A stretch of DNA of 64,000 bases from an uncultured Bacteroidales bacterium (GTDB taxonomy: Bacteria; Bacteroidota; Bacteroidia; Bacteroidales; UBA932), in contig CALUPB010000009.1 in NCBI GenBank assembly GCA_944322585.1, positions 1 to 64,000 on the forward strand, written 5' to 3'. The translations under genes were made by a program, and so were the position numbers. Shown here in pieces: positions 14,696 to 22,390 of this stretch; within the stretch, counting starts at the first letter, position 1, and each line of letters begins with the position of its first letter. The notes beneath the pieces are model-generated. The model was not told the origin of the DNA. It was given only the letters and a program-made list of their open reading frames with translations, and did not search any database.

Positions 14696-15868
14696 TTATT
14701 CTTCGGGTTCCTCTTCGTTTATGCCTTCATAGTCTTCGCCTTCGAGGTACGGCTCCGTATTCGGGTTGATGTAATTGTCCACCTCTTCCTGCCGTTCCAC
14801 CATGGCTTCCACGAGCAGGGTATCCTTTTCAGTCGGCACTATCACAAAGTCAGGCATGTCCGCAGGTACAAGCACGGTCTCTCCCTTTTTCAGTTCCGTA
14901 GATTCCGTCATCTTGCCTCCTTTGCCGTCCGGTACAGGCACCTGGATTGCAGCTCCGCCATTGATGCACATGTAGATTATGAATCCTCCGAATTTTTCTT
15001 TCTCTATCTTGAGAGGGCTGTTCACTTTCATCTCGTTTACGGTGAACTGCGGGCATTTTACCAGCTGGCGGATGACTCCGTCACCTTTATCCCCGTCTTC
15101 CCAGAGCGGTCCCTTGTGATAGAGCCTGTCATCGAATTTACCGTAATTGATGAGATCGATGGCCTCGTCCAGATGCATCTTCCTTGCCGTCTTGGGATTG
15201 AATTCCCGGCCCCAGTCGTACAGGCGGAAAGTCATGTCGGATGATTCCTGGATTTCTGCAATCAGGATCCCGCCGTCAGCTGCATGTACAGTTCCCGGAA
15301 CCACATGTATGGCATCTCCTTTCTTGGGATATATGACATTAAGGATTTCTTCCACGGTCCCGTTGTGGCATCTGTCATAGAGCTCCTGGGCGCTGATTTC
15401 ACGGTTGAACCCGGCATATACCTTCGCCCCTTCCGCGGCATCGAGCACATACCATATTTCACTCTTGCCGAGGGAGTCGTATCTCTGTTCGGCCACCTCG
15501 TCGTCAGGATGCACCTGTACGGAGAGCTTGTTCTGGATATCGAGAAATTTTATCAGCAGAGGGAACTGCCTGCCGTAATGGTCATAGACGTCTTCTCCTA
15601 CTATTCTGTCGAGGTAAGTTTCCATCAGTTCGCTGATGGTGTTGCCGGCCAGCCATCCGTTCGACACTACGGAATCCTGAACGCCCATGTCGGCCAGTTC
15701 CCAACTTTCTCCTATGCTGTCGGCTGTGGTGAGCTTTTGCTCGTTTCCGTCTTCGTCGGCTTCATAGAATTCCTTGCCTAATTTCTTGATGAGGTTCGAA
15801 CCTCCCCATACCCTCTTTGAAGGTATTGGGATGAATTTCAATGGATATAACTGTTTCTTCGTTTCCAT
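14696..15868 (-). CDS. manA: Class I mannose-6-phosphate isomerase
   Basis: A zinc cupin enzyme converting mannose 6-phosphate and fructose 6-phosphate. Hallmarks are FIPIPSKRVWGGSNLIKKLG, PLLIKFLDIQNKLSVQVHPDD with the zinc ligands, GKSEIWYVLDA, and GDAIHVVPGTVHA. At 390 residues it is longer than the usual 315-325; the excess is a C-terminal acidic tail (NTEPYLEGEDYEGINEEEPE) and a longer second cupin. It has a TATCTTTG box on the minus strand at 15896-15903 and is transcribed alone. Confidence 0.93.
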   Translation of the reverse strand: METKKQLYPLKFIPIPSKRVWGGSNLIKKLGKEFYEADEDGNEQKLTTADSIGESWELADMGVQDSVVSNGWLAGNTISELMETYLDRIVGEDVYDHYGRQFPLLIKFLDIQNKLSVQVHPDDEVAEQRYDSLGKSEIWYVLDAAEGAKVYAGFNREISAQELYDRCHNGTVEEILNVIYPKKGDAIHVVPGTVHAADGGILIAEIQESSDMTFRLYDWGREFNPKTARKMHLDEAIDLINYGKFDDRLYHKGPLWEDGDKGDGVIRQLVKCPQFTVNEMKVNSPLKIEKEKFGGFIIYMCINGGAAIQVPVPDGKGGKMTESTELKKGETVLVPADMPDFVIVPTEKDTLLVEAMVERQEEVDNYINPNTEPYLEGEDYEGINEEEPEE

Positions 15869-15895
15869 AGCGTTGGATATTGATCAATGCGGATA

Positions 15896-15903
15896 CAAAG
15901 ATA
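15896..15903 (-). promoter_or_regulatory. -7 box of manA
   Basis: TATCTTTG on the minus strand, 27 bases before the manA start, matching TAnnTTTG. Confidence 0.5.
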
Positions 15904-15912
15904 CAAAAAAGA

Positions 15913-15964
15913 ATGACTCCCGTTCCGGTCATGAACTGTAATCATTCGCAGAGTCAGGAGTCAT
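15913..15964 (-). terminator. Terminator of the aldolase gene
   Basis: On the minus strand GGAGTCAT-type arms (ATGACTCC at 15913-15920, GGAGTCAT at 15957-15964) close a long loop and are followed by TTCTTTTTT. Confidence 0.65.
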
Positions 15965-15986
15965 CCTTACGGTATGTCGTCAGTGA

Positions 15987-16988
15987 TTATTCGGCCTTGC
16001 CGTCTGAACCGAGGACATTGATGATCTTGTGCATGTAGAGCTTCTTCATCTCGTCGCGTGCAGGACCGAGGTATTTACGAGGGTCGAACTCTGCCGGCTT
16101 CTCTGCGAATACCTTGCGGATGGCAGCGGTCATGGCGAGACGTGAGTCTGAGTCGATGTTGATCTTGCAGACAGCTGACTTGGCAGCCTTGCGGAGCTCT
16201 TCCTCAGGAATTCCGATAGCGGCCTCGAGCTTTCCGCCATACCGGTTGATCATATCCACATATTCCTGTGGAACTGATGAAGATCCGTGAAGAACGATAG
16301 GGAAACCGGGAAGCTCCTTCATAACGCCGTCAAGTACGTCGAATGCGAGTGGCGGAGGTACGAGACGTCCGGTTGCCGGGTCTACGTGGCACTGCTCAGG
16401 CTTGAACTTGTAGGCTCCATGAGATGTTCCGATGGAAATGGCGAGCGAGTCGCATCCTGTCTTGCCTGTGAAGTCTACCACTTCCTCAGGACGTGTGTAT
16501 GTGTGATGCTCTGCCTGTACTTCATCCTCTACACCGGCGAGTACTCCGAGCTCTCCCTCTACGGTTACATCGAACTGGTGTGCATAGTCGACAACCTTTT
16601 TGGTAAGGGCTACGTTCTCATCGTAAGGAAGGTGGGAACCGTCGATCATCACTGATGAAAATCCCATGTCGACGCAGCTCTTGCAGAGCTCGAAAGAGTC
16701 GCCGTGGTCAAGATGGAGGACAATCTGAGGATTCTCCCATCCGAGTTCCTTCGCATATTCTACGGCACCTTCTGCCATATAGCGGAGAAGTGTCTGGTTG
16801 GCATAGTTACGGGCGCCCTTGGAAACCTGGAGTATTACCGGAGACTTTGTCTCAGCTGCAGCCTGGATGATGGCCTGGAGCTGCTCCATGTTGTTGAAGT
16901 TGAATGCCGGGATTGCATAACCGCCGTTGATGGCCTTGGCAAACATGTCCCTTGTGTTTACAAGACCGAGAGTTTTGTAAGATACCAT
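15987..16988 (-). CDS. fba: Class II fructose-bisphosphate aldolase
   Basis: The 333-residue zinc enzyme cleaves fructose 1,6-bisphosphate in glycolysis and forms it in gluconeogenesis. Motifs are AIPAFNFNNMEQLQAI, QIVLHLDHGDSFELCKSCVD with the zinc histidine and catalytic aspartate, SVMIDGSHLPYDENVA, VEGELGVLAGVEDEV and IVLHGSSSVPQEYV. The length matches the Bacteroides type. Its promoter shares a palindrome with that of gmk (17089-17107). Confidence 0.96.
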   Translation of the reverse strand: MVSYKTLGLVNTRDMFAKAINGGYAIPAFNFNNMEQLQAIIQAAAETKSPVILQVSKGARNYANQTLLRYMAEGAVEYAKELGWENPQIVLHLDHGDSFELCKSCVDMGFSSVMIDGSHLPYDENVALTKKVVDYAHQFDVTVEGELGVLAGVEDEVQAEHHTYTRPEEVVDFTGKTGCDSLAISIGTSHGAYKFKPEQCHVDPATGRLVPPPLAFDVLDGVMKELPGFPIVLHGSSSVPQEYVDMINRYGGKLEAAIGIPEEELRKAAKSAVCKINIDSDSRLAMTAAIRKVFAEKPAEFDPRKYLGPARDEMKKLYMHKIINVLGSDGKAE

Positions 16989-17088
16989 AATCTATAATAA
17001 TTATTAGAAAATTATTCAAAAAGCCGCCATTTTGCTGCAATAAGTCTGCCAGCAATTTGAAAAATACAATAGTTTTTCAAAAAACTAT

Positions 17089-17107
17089 GCAAAAATAGTA
17101 TTTTTGC
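17089..17107. promoter_or_regulatory. Shared palindromic -7 boxes of fba and gmk
   Basis: GCAAAAATA-g-TATTTTTGC is a perfect palindrome. It provides TATTTTTG on the plus strand (17099-17106, for gmk) and on the minus strand (17090-17097, for fba). A second palindrome, TAGTTTTT-c-AAAAAACTA, lies just left at about 17070-17088. Confidence 0.6.
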
Positions 17108-17171
17108 ACGAAATAACGACAATATAAATGAACTTAACTTCCAACAGGAGTTTGTTTGTGTGTAATGTATT

Positions 17172-17738
17172 ATGAATAAGGTAATTATATTCTCGGCTCC
17201 ATCAGGGGCAGGCAAAAGCACAATTGTCAACCATATCCTCAAACTGCATCCCGAGATGGAATTTTCCGTTTCCGCGACTTCAAGGGCGCCGCGCGGCAGC
17301 GAGAAGGACGGGGTGGAATATTATTTCTTCTCGGAGCAGAGGTTCAGGGAACTCATCGCTAAAGACAGTTTCGTGGAATATGAGGAGGTCTATCCGGGCT
17401 CTTTCTACGGGACTTTGAAGTCTGAAGTCGAGAGGATATGGGCAAAGGGACATGTCATAGTCTTCGATATAGACGTCAAAGGCGGAGTGAACGTAAAGCG
17501 TATTTTCGGGGACCGGGCCTTTTCGATATTCATACAGGCTCCTTCGGTGGATGAACTGCGCAGAAGATTGGAGAGCAGGGGGACGGATTCTCCGGAAGCA
17601 ATCGACAGAAGGGTGGCAAAGGCACAGTCAGAGATGGAGTTCGCAAAGGGCAAGTTCGACTATGTGCTTGTAAATGATGACCTTCAGACAGCTCTTGCGG
17701 AGGCGGAAAGGGTTATCGGACAGTTTATCGCCGGATAG
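17172..17738 (+). CDS. gmk: Guanylate kinase
   Basis: The 188-residue cytoplasmic enzyme phosphorylates GMP to GDP. It carries the P-loop IFSAPSGAGKSTIVNHIL (about residues 5-22), the GMP-binding SATSRAPRGSEKDGVEYYF, FVEYEEVYPGSFYGTLKSEV, VIVFDIDVKGGVNVKR and the lid-region RLESRGTDSPEAIDRRVAKA. Length and order are standard. It is followed 51 bases later by nadD on the same strand, a pairing common in Bacteroidetes. Confidence 0.97.
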   Translation: MNKVIIFSAPSGAGKSTIVNHILKLHPEMEFSVSATSRAPRGSEKDGVEYYFFSEQRFRELIAKDSFVEYEEVYPGSFYGTLKSEVERIWAKGHVIVFDIDVKGGVNVKRIFGDRAFSIFIQAPSVDELRRRLESRGTDSPEAIDRRVAKAQSEMEFAKGKFDYVLVNDDLQTALAEAERVIGQFIAG

Positions 17739-17789
17739 AGGGCCGGTTTATCCTTAGAAAGTGTTGAGGCAACGGAGGAAAACATCAGT

Positions 17790-18479
17790 ATGACAATGGA
17801 AGTGGCAGTGTATTCGGGGTCATTCAATCCTCTTCATATAGGACATCTGGCCATCATGCGGTATCTTACGGACAGCATGGGGTTCGATATGGTATACCTT
17901 GTAGTTTCCCCGAAGAATCCGATAAAGTCTACGGTGAGCGCAGATACAGGTGCGGAACGATATGAGGCGGCCCTTGAAGCGGTGGCAAGGCATCCCGGAC
18001 TGAAGGTCATGGTGGATGACATAGAACTGCATATGCCGGCGCCACAGTATACTGTCAGGACGCTCGATGCCCTTGCCGCACGGGAGCCGGACAACAGGTT
18101 TACCTTTGTCCTCGGGGCTGACAACCTGGCAGACATCCGCAGGTGGAGGGACTACGGAAGGATTCTTTCCGATTACGGTGTAGTCGTCTATCCCCGTAAA
18201 GGGTATGACATGGAAAAAGCAAAGGCGGAACTGATGGCGGAATGCAGGGCGGGTTCCGGAACAATGCCCGTGGATGAGGGGAGTGCTGAGGCAATGCCTG
18301 GGGCAGAGACCGGGGCCGGAAGGGATATGCCGGGGCAATGCGGGACAGCTGAAGGACACGCGGGAAGTGGGCTGTACCGGATAAGGCTGATGTCCGGGGC
18401 CCAGGTGGTGGATGTATCGTCCACTGAACTCAGGGCTGCAATTGCGGCCGGAGTGGATGTGTCCGCCTACCTGATGTAA
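17790..18479 (+). CDS. nadD: Nicotinate-nucleotide adenylyltransferase with a low-complexity insert
   Basis: The enzyme adenylates nicotinate mononucleotide in NAD synthesis. It has VAVYSGSFNPLHIGHLAIMR with the HIGH motif (residues 16-19), FVLGADNLADIRRWRDYGR and the late DVSSTELRAAIAAG. At 229 residues it exceeds the usual 190 because of a Gly/Ala/Glu/Met-rich stretch at about 150-200 (GSGTMPVDEGSAEAMPGAE and on). It also ends abruptly at VDVSAYLM, without the usual P-x-x-V-x-x-YI tail. The insert lies between the catalytic core and the C-terminal motif, so activity is probably kept. The start may be 17790 or 17796. Confidence 0.9.
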   Translation: MTMEVAVYSGSFNPLHIGHLAIMRYLTDSMGFDMVYLVVSPKNPIKSTVSADTGAERYEAALEAVARHPGLKVMVDDIELHMPAPQYTVRTLDALAAREPDNRFTFVLGADNLADIRRWRDYGRILSDYGVVVYPRKGYDMEKAKAELMAECRAGSGTMPVDEGSAEAMPGAETGAGRDMPGQCGTAEGHAGSGLYRIRLMSGAQVVDVSSTELRAAIAAGVDVSAYLM

Positions 18480-18591
18480 TCCCCTCTGGAACGGCAGAAG
18501 TTCCATATCCGTGAAATACCCCTGCTTTCATCAACAGGAGGAATTTGCGGACAAGCATTTAAATTACTGCCGGACGGCTTTACGGAAAATA

Positions 18592-19116
18592 ATGAAATAC
18601 ATGATAGGAATAGAGACAGAAAGGAAATTCCTTGTGAAGGATGACCGCTTCAAGGCAATGGCCGTGGAGTCGCATCATCTTGTCCAGGGGTATATCTGCC
18701 GTGGGAAGGACCTTACGGTACGGGTACGGATTGCGGACAGCAAAGCTTTCCTGACTGTCAAGGGCCGGAGTTCGGCAGACGGGACGAGCCGTCCGGAATG
18801 GGAAATGGAGATACCGGCAGATGAAGCCGGGCGGCTGATGGCTTTCTGCAGGGGAGGGATCATAGACAAGACCAGATATATTGTCCCGGCCCTGCCGGCG
18901 GAACGCGGAAGCGGCGGGGAAGCAGGGAAAGGCCGGGTATGGGAGGTGGACGAATTCCACGGGGACAACGAAGGCCTCGTGGTGGCCGAGATAGAACTCG
19001 GCAGTGCCGGCGAGGCTTTTGCCAGGCCGGGATGGTTGGGGGATGAGGTTACGGGTGACAGCAGATACTACAATTCCATGCTTGCCGGACATCCGTACAG
19101 GACCTGGCCATTATAG
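18592..19116 (+). CDS. CYTH-domain triphosphatase
   Basis: The 174-residue protein begins MKYMIGIETERKFLVKDDRF, which contains the ExExK signature, followed by LVQGYICRGKDLTVRVRIAD, AFLTVKGRSS, WEMEIP and VWEVDEFHGDNEGLVVAEIEL, the successive strands of the CYTH tunnel. Bacterial relatives hydrolyse inorganic tripolyphosphate. A short Gly-rich insert (AERGSGGEAGKG) sits between strands. The ATG at 18592 is chosen because the conserved strand follows at once; the frame is open 27 codons further upstream. It converges with the next gene and overlaps it by six bases. Confidence 0.9.
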   Translation: MKYMIGIETERKFLVKDDRFKAMAVESHHLVQGYICRGKDLTVRVRIADSKAFLTVKGRSSADGTSRPEWEMEIPADEAGRLMAFCRGGIIDKTRYIVPALPAERGSGGEAGKGRVWEVDEFHGDNEGLVVAEIELGSAGEAFARPGWLGDEVTGDSRYYNSMLAGHPYRTWPL

Positions 19117-19833
19117 CCTGTCTATGGTCTCCTGCAGGAGGGTTGCGAAGAGACCTATGTGGTAGCCGTCCACAAGTCTGTGGTTCACATCCGCTGTCAT
19201 GTTGATCCATAGCCGTTTCCCCTGTCTTATGGGGGTCTCCTGCCCGGTGAGCCCGAGCCAGTCTTTCAGCTTCGGTATGTAGTCGTCACCCCTGTCCATC
19301 CTTGTGTATCTGCCCCATGACACCCTCGGGACAGAGTCATCCGGATTGAGCGACCTTTCACTGCACATGCCTGTGGCATCTATCCATGGCAGGCACGAGA
19401 GAAAGTAGCATTCTTCTTCAGGAATGTCCGTGTCTCCGCAAAAGAATTCCCTTGCCCCGGTCCCCTTTTGCAGGACTTCCGCCCACAATGAGGCTGCGCG
19501 GGCACAGAAATCCTCGAGCTGCCCTTCCATCCTGCAGTTCATTATCTGGAATTCGGTGCATCCGGGCTGGAGTACAGTGAAACTCGGGTGGCATCTGTCC
19601 ATCAGGTACACACCGTCGGGATGTATCCTGTACCTGAAATTCTCTATGTCGTTCATGGCGGACGAGACGAGGTAGCACATTGTATGGTAGAAGGACACTC
19701 CGTGCAGCTTTGCATAGCCGTATGCCGGCGTCACATCTATATAAAAGCTCACATGGTAGAACGGGAAATCCATTTTGCTGAAATGTTCCCACTGCTGTCT
19801 TCTGCTCCAGGTGCCTGTGTCGATTTTTTTCAT
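19111..19833 (-). CDS. Chloramphenicol acetyltransferase-like acyltransferase
   Basis: The 240-residue product has the CAT fold: TWSRRQQWEHFSKMDFPFYH at the start, VSFYHTMCYLVSSAMN, FRYRI, and near the end NHRLVDGYHIG (217-227), the catalytic HxxxDG with His218 and Asp222. The first histidine of the usual HHxxxDG is Asn here; the catalytic one is kept. Such proteins in Bacteroidetes are often called CatA-like and many do not act on chloramphenicol, so the substrate is unknown. It starts three bases after the metallophosphoesterase stop, so it belongs to that transcript. Confidence 0.85.
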   Translation of the reverse strand: MKKIDTGTWSRRQQWEHFSKMDFPFYHVSFYIDVTPAYGYAKLHGVSFYHTMCYLVSSAMNDIENFRYRIHPDGVYLMDRCHPSFTVLQPGCTEFQIMNCRMEGQLEDFCARAASLWAEVLQKGTGAREFFCGDTDIPEEECYFLSCLPWIDATGMCSERSLNPDDSVPRVSWGRYTRMDRGDDYIPKLKDWLGLTGQETPIRQGKRLWINMTADVNHRLVDGYHIGLFATLLQETIDRL

Positions 19834-19836
19834 TGC

Positions 19837-21006
19837 CTATCGCTTTACAGGGATGGTGTATGTATGTGTGCAGGAATCCGACGTGTCGTAAGTGCTGACA
19901 TGTATCTGTCCGGATGTGGCCGTAAAGTCGAGCCTGGCTTCGTTGTCATTGGCTATTATCGGAAAACTGTTGCCGCATTCCCCGGCCTCCACATAGATAT
20001 GCCTGTGGTGATGGCCGCTGAGCATCAGGTCAATCCCGGCAGCGTTCAGGACGGGATTGAAATACTCGTTTGCCCATATCTGAGAGTGCCAGCTGTCAGG
20101 AAACCTGAGTGACGGTATGTGGCAGATGGCCACTTTGACAGGAGCTTCGGCAAACAGGGGATCCTTTACCGCTTCTTTCAGCCATTCCAGTTCTTCCTGC
20201 CGGTAAGAGTCGTAGTCTGCGAGGCCGGAATATTCCACGCTTGTATCCGGTTTGTCCTCCCCTGCATCAAGAACAATGAATGCGACCGGGCCTTGCCGGA
20301 AGATATAATAGAATTCTCCGGTGGAAGTCCGGAACAGTCCCGGTATCAGGCAGGCGTCAGCCCCGCGTCCTTCGTGGTTGCCTCTCGCGAAAAACAGTGG
20401 CAGGTTGCGTATCATGTCAGCCGCCGGCCCGAAAGTGTGGCATGCGGCAGTGTCAATGTTTGCGGCATAGGATATTATGTCTCCGTTCAGAAGCAGGAAA
20501 TCTATGTCCTTGTCGGCTAAGGGGTCTGTAAGCTTCCTGTACAGGTCGGCCCTGTCATGTATGTCGTTAATCATCGAGAACGTGCACTGGCCGGCTCCAT
20601 AGTCGAGAGTCCTGACGGTTCCTGAAGCTCCGGTGTTGAGTTCTTTCCCGTAGATGGAGCAATAGGCGTTGCTGTCATCAAGCACCTCGCGGGCATATAT
20701 CCTGTATCTGTAGCTGTGTCCCGGCTCAAGTCCTTTCACGCGGACGGCATGCAGTGTGCCGGTATATCTTTTGCCCGCAATGGTCCGGTATGTCCGTGGC
20801 CTTTCGCATGCCTCGAAAGCGCTTCCGTCATCCGGTGCAGTCTCGAGCCAGGACAGGCATTTGCCTCCGGTCATCCACATTACGGTGAATTCATTCTGGG
20901 TTACATTCTGCAGCCAGGGGCCGCATACGACATCTGTCCCGTCCGCATAGGCATTGAATGCCAGCGGCATCAGAATGACGGTAAGCAGGAACTTGAAATT
21001 TTTCAT
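19837..21006 (-). CDS. Exported metallophosphoesterase with fibronectin-like N-terminal domain
   Basis: The 389-residue protein has a signal peptide (MKNFKFLLTVILMPLAFNAYA), an N-terminal FN3-like domain as in purple acid phosphatases (FTVMWMTGGKCLSWLE to YRYRIYAREV), then a calcineurin-like phosphoesterase domain: SMINDIHDRADLYRKL, FLLLNGDIISYA, LFFARGNHEGRG, VAICHIPSLR and LMLSGHHHRHIY, giving the metal-binding Asp, Asn and His residues. It is periplasmic or surface located. The substrate is not evident. It lies between the propeller lipoprotein and the CAT-like gene on the same strand. Confidence 0.9.
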   Translation of the reverse strand: MKNFKFLLTVILMPLAFNAYADGTDVVCGPWLQNVTQNEFTVMWMTGGKCLSWLETAPDDGSAFEACERPRTYRTIAGKRYTGTLHAVRVKGLEPGHSYRYRIYAREVLDDSNAYCSIYGKELNTGASGTVRTLDYGAGQCTFSMINDIHDRADLYRKLTDPLADKDIDFLLLNGDIISYAANIDTAACHTFGPAADMIRNLPLFFARGNHEGRGADACLIPGLFRTSTGEFYYIFRQGPVAFIVLDAGEDKPDTSVEYSGLADYDSYRQEELEWLKEAVKDPLFAEAPVKVAICHIPSLRFPDSWHSQIWANEYFNPVLNAAGIDLMLSGHHHRHIYVEAGECGNSFPIIANDNEARLDFTATSGQIHVSTYDTSDSCTHTYTIPVKR

Positions 21007-21076
21007 TGCATAGTATTTTTAAGATATGGATGTAAAGTTAGAAACAGTTTTCCATATAAAAAATTCATGTCACGGA

Positions 21077-22297
21077 TCATTCTCCGGCGCTGCCGGGGGA
21101 GAACAGTGCGAAATGTCCCGGTATCACTCCTGCGGAGAATGACTGCATCAGGCCGAGACCGGAGTCCAGCATGTATACCGTTCCCGGGTTGATGTAGTCT
21201 CCCGCATCGGCAATGAATATCCGGGTGCCGGAAGACACCCACACGCCGTACGGCACCTTTGCTGCCGCCGCCCCGGTTTCCTGCAGCCTGTGTTCCGAGA
21301 CCTGCATCGTCGCGCAGTCGACAGTATACAGGATGTACTGCCCGCTGCCTGGCGTGAAATCCCATTCGTTTTCATTGCCGAGCACCCAAAGTTTTCCGTC
21401 GGAATATGTCATCGAAGACACTCTTATCCCGCCTGCATTTCCCGTGCCGCCGGAGTCTTCCGCATCTTCCGAAGCTCCCGGTACGGTGACAAGCCCCGTT
21501 TCCGGGTCGTAGACATAGATCCCGGAATGGACTGTGCTGTAGTCTCCCGGTGAACTTATCCACAGTTTACCGTTGCCGTCGGCAACAATGTCCTGGATGT
21601 TGTCTGCCACCTGCACTTCCTTTTCTGCCGTGAATGAGGCTTCATCCATGACAATGAGTCTGTTGTCATAGCTTCCTCCGGACGAGCCGGCAATCCCTCC
21701 CGAGTTGGCGACATAGATTTTGCCGTCCGCCACGGCTATGCCTTCAGGCTGGTAGCCTGCATCTGTCCTGTCCTTCACTTTCAATGTACCCGTGTCCAGC
21801 CTGTAGACTGCCCCGAGCCTGTCTTCTCCTCCGTAATAGGCTCCGGCCCACGAGGTTACATAGGCATAATCCCCGCCGAAAGCTATGTCCCGGCATCCGG
21901 GTACAGCTATGGATGCAATATGGTCCATGGTGTATGCGTCCATCACCTCCACTATCCCCGAACCATTGAGCACGGCCCACAGCTTCCCGTCATGGACTGC
22001 AATGTCGTTCCCGGTATCCCCGAGTTCATGCACTACGTCCGGATTCGCGGCCGGAAAGGCATCGGTGTAATATGTCCCGTCATCGAAGTCGTAGAAGTCG
22101 ATGGAGGCATTGTTCATCCCCATCTGGCCTTCGTTGAGGATATACAGTCTGTCGGAATCTGCCGGCTCGGGGTGTGATACGACAGGCTGGACGTGGTCCG
22201 TGCAGCTGCTGAAGGAGACAGTGATACCGGCTGACAGTAATATTATGGCAAGGGGATTTCTGTGTGTGTTTGTCATTCTGTCGGACATGTGTTTCAT
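21077..22297 (-). CDS. YncE/DUF5074-type β-propeller lipoprotein, BtuG-like
   Basis: A 406-residue lipoprotein (signal peptide ending VSFSSC) made of repeated propeller blades: RLYILNEGQMGMNNASIDFY, NDIAVHDGKLWAVLNGSG, CRDIAFGGDYAYVTSW, GIAVADGKIYVANSGG and DIVADGNGKLWISSPG. Bacteroides BtuG proteins, which bind cobalamin on the surface and pair with a BtuB receptor, have this architecture and context. The TonB receptor gene lies directly upstream. A corrinoid ligand is therefore likely but inferred. It has its own TATTTTTG box at 22330-22337. Confidence 0.7.
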   Translation of the reverse strand: MKHMSDRMTNTHRNPLAIILLSAGITVSFSSCTDHVQPVVSHPEPADSDRLYILNEGQMGMNNASIDFYDFDDGTYYTDAFPAANPDVVHELGDTGNDIAVHDGKLWAVLNGSGIVEVMDAYTMDHIASIAVPGCRDIAFGGDYAYVTSWAGAYYGGEDRLGAVYRLDTGTLKVKDRTDAGYQPEGIAVADGKIYVANSGGIAGSSGGSYDNRLIVMDEASFTAEKEVQVADNIQDIVADGNGKLWISSPGDYSTVHSGIYVYDPETGLVTVPGASEDAEDSGGTGNAGGIRVSSMTYSDGKLWVLGNENEWDFTPGSGQYILYTVDCATMQVSEHRLQETGAAAAKVPYGVWVSSGTRIFIADAGDYINPGTVYMLDSGLGLMQSFSAGVIPGHFALFSPGSAGE

Positions 22298-22329
22298 TCA
22301 GTGTAGAGTTATGTTTGTAATTCCGGGTC

Positions 22330-22337
22330 CAAAAATA
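22330..22337 (-). promoter_or_regulatory. -7 box of the propeller lipoprotein gene
   Basis: TATTTTTG on the minus strand in the 93-base gap between the receptor and the lipoprotein genes, 32 bases before the lipoprotein start. Confidence 0.45.
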
Positions 22338-22390
22338 CAAAAAGTCCTGTTAAAATGCATCCGTATCCGCAGATTGTGCATGAAACAGTG

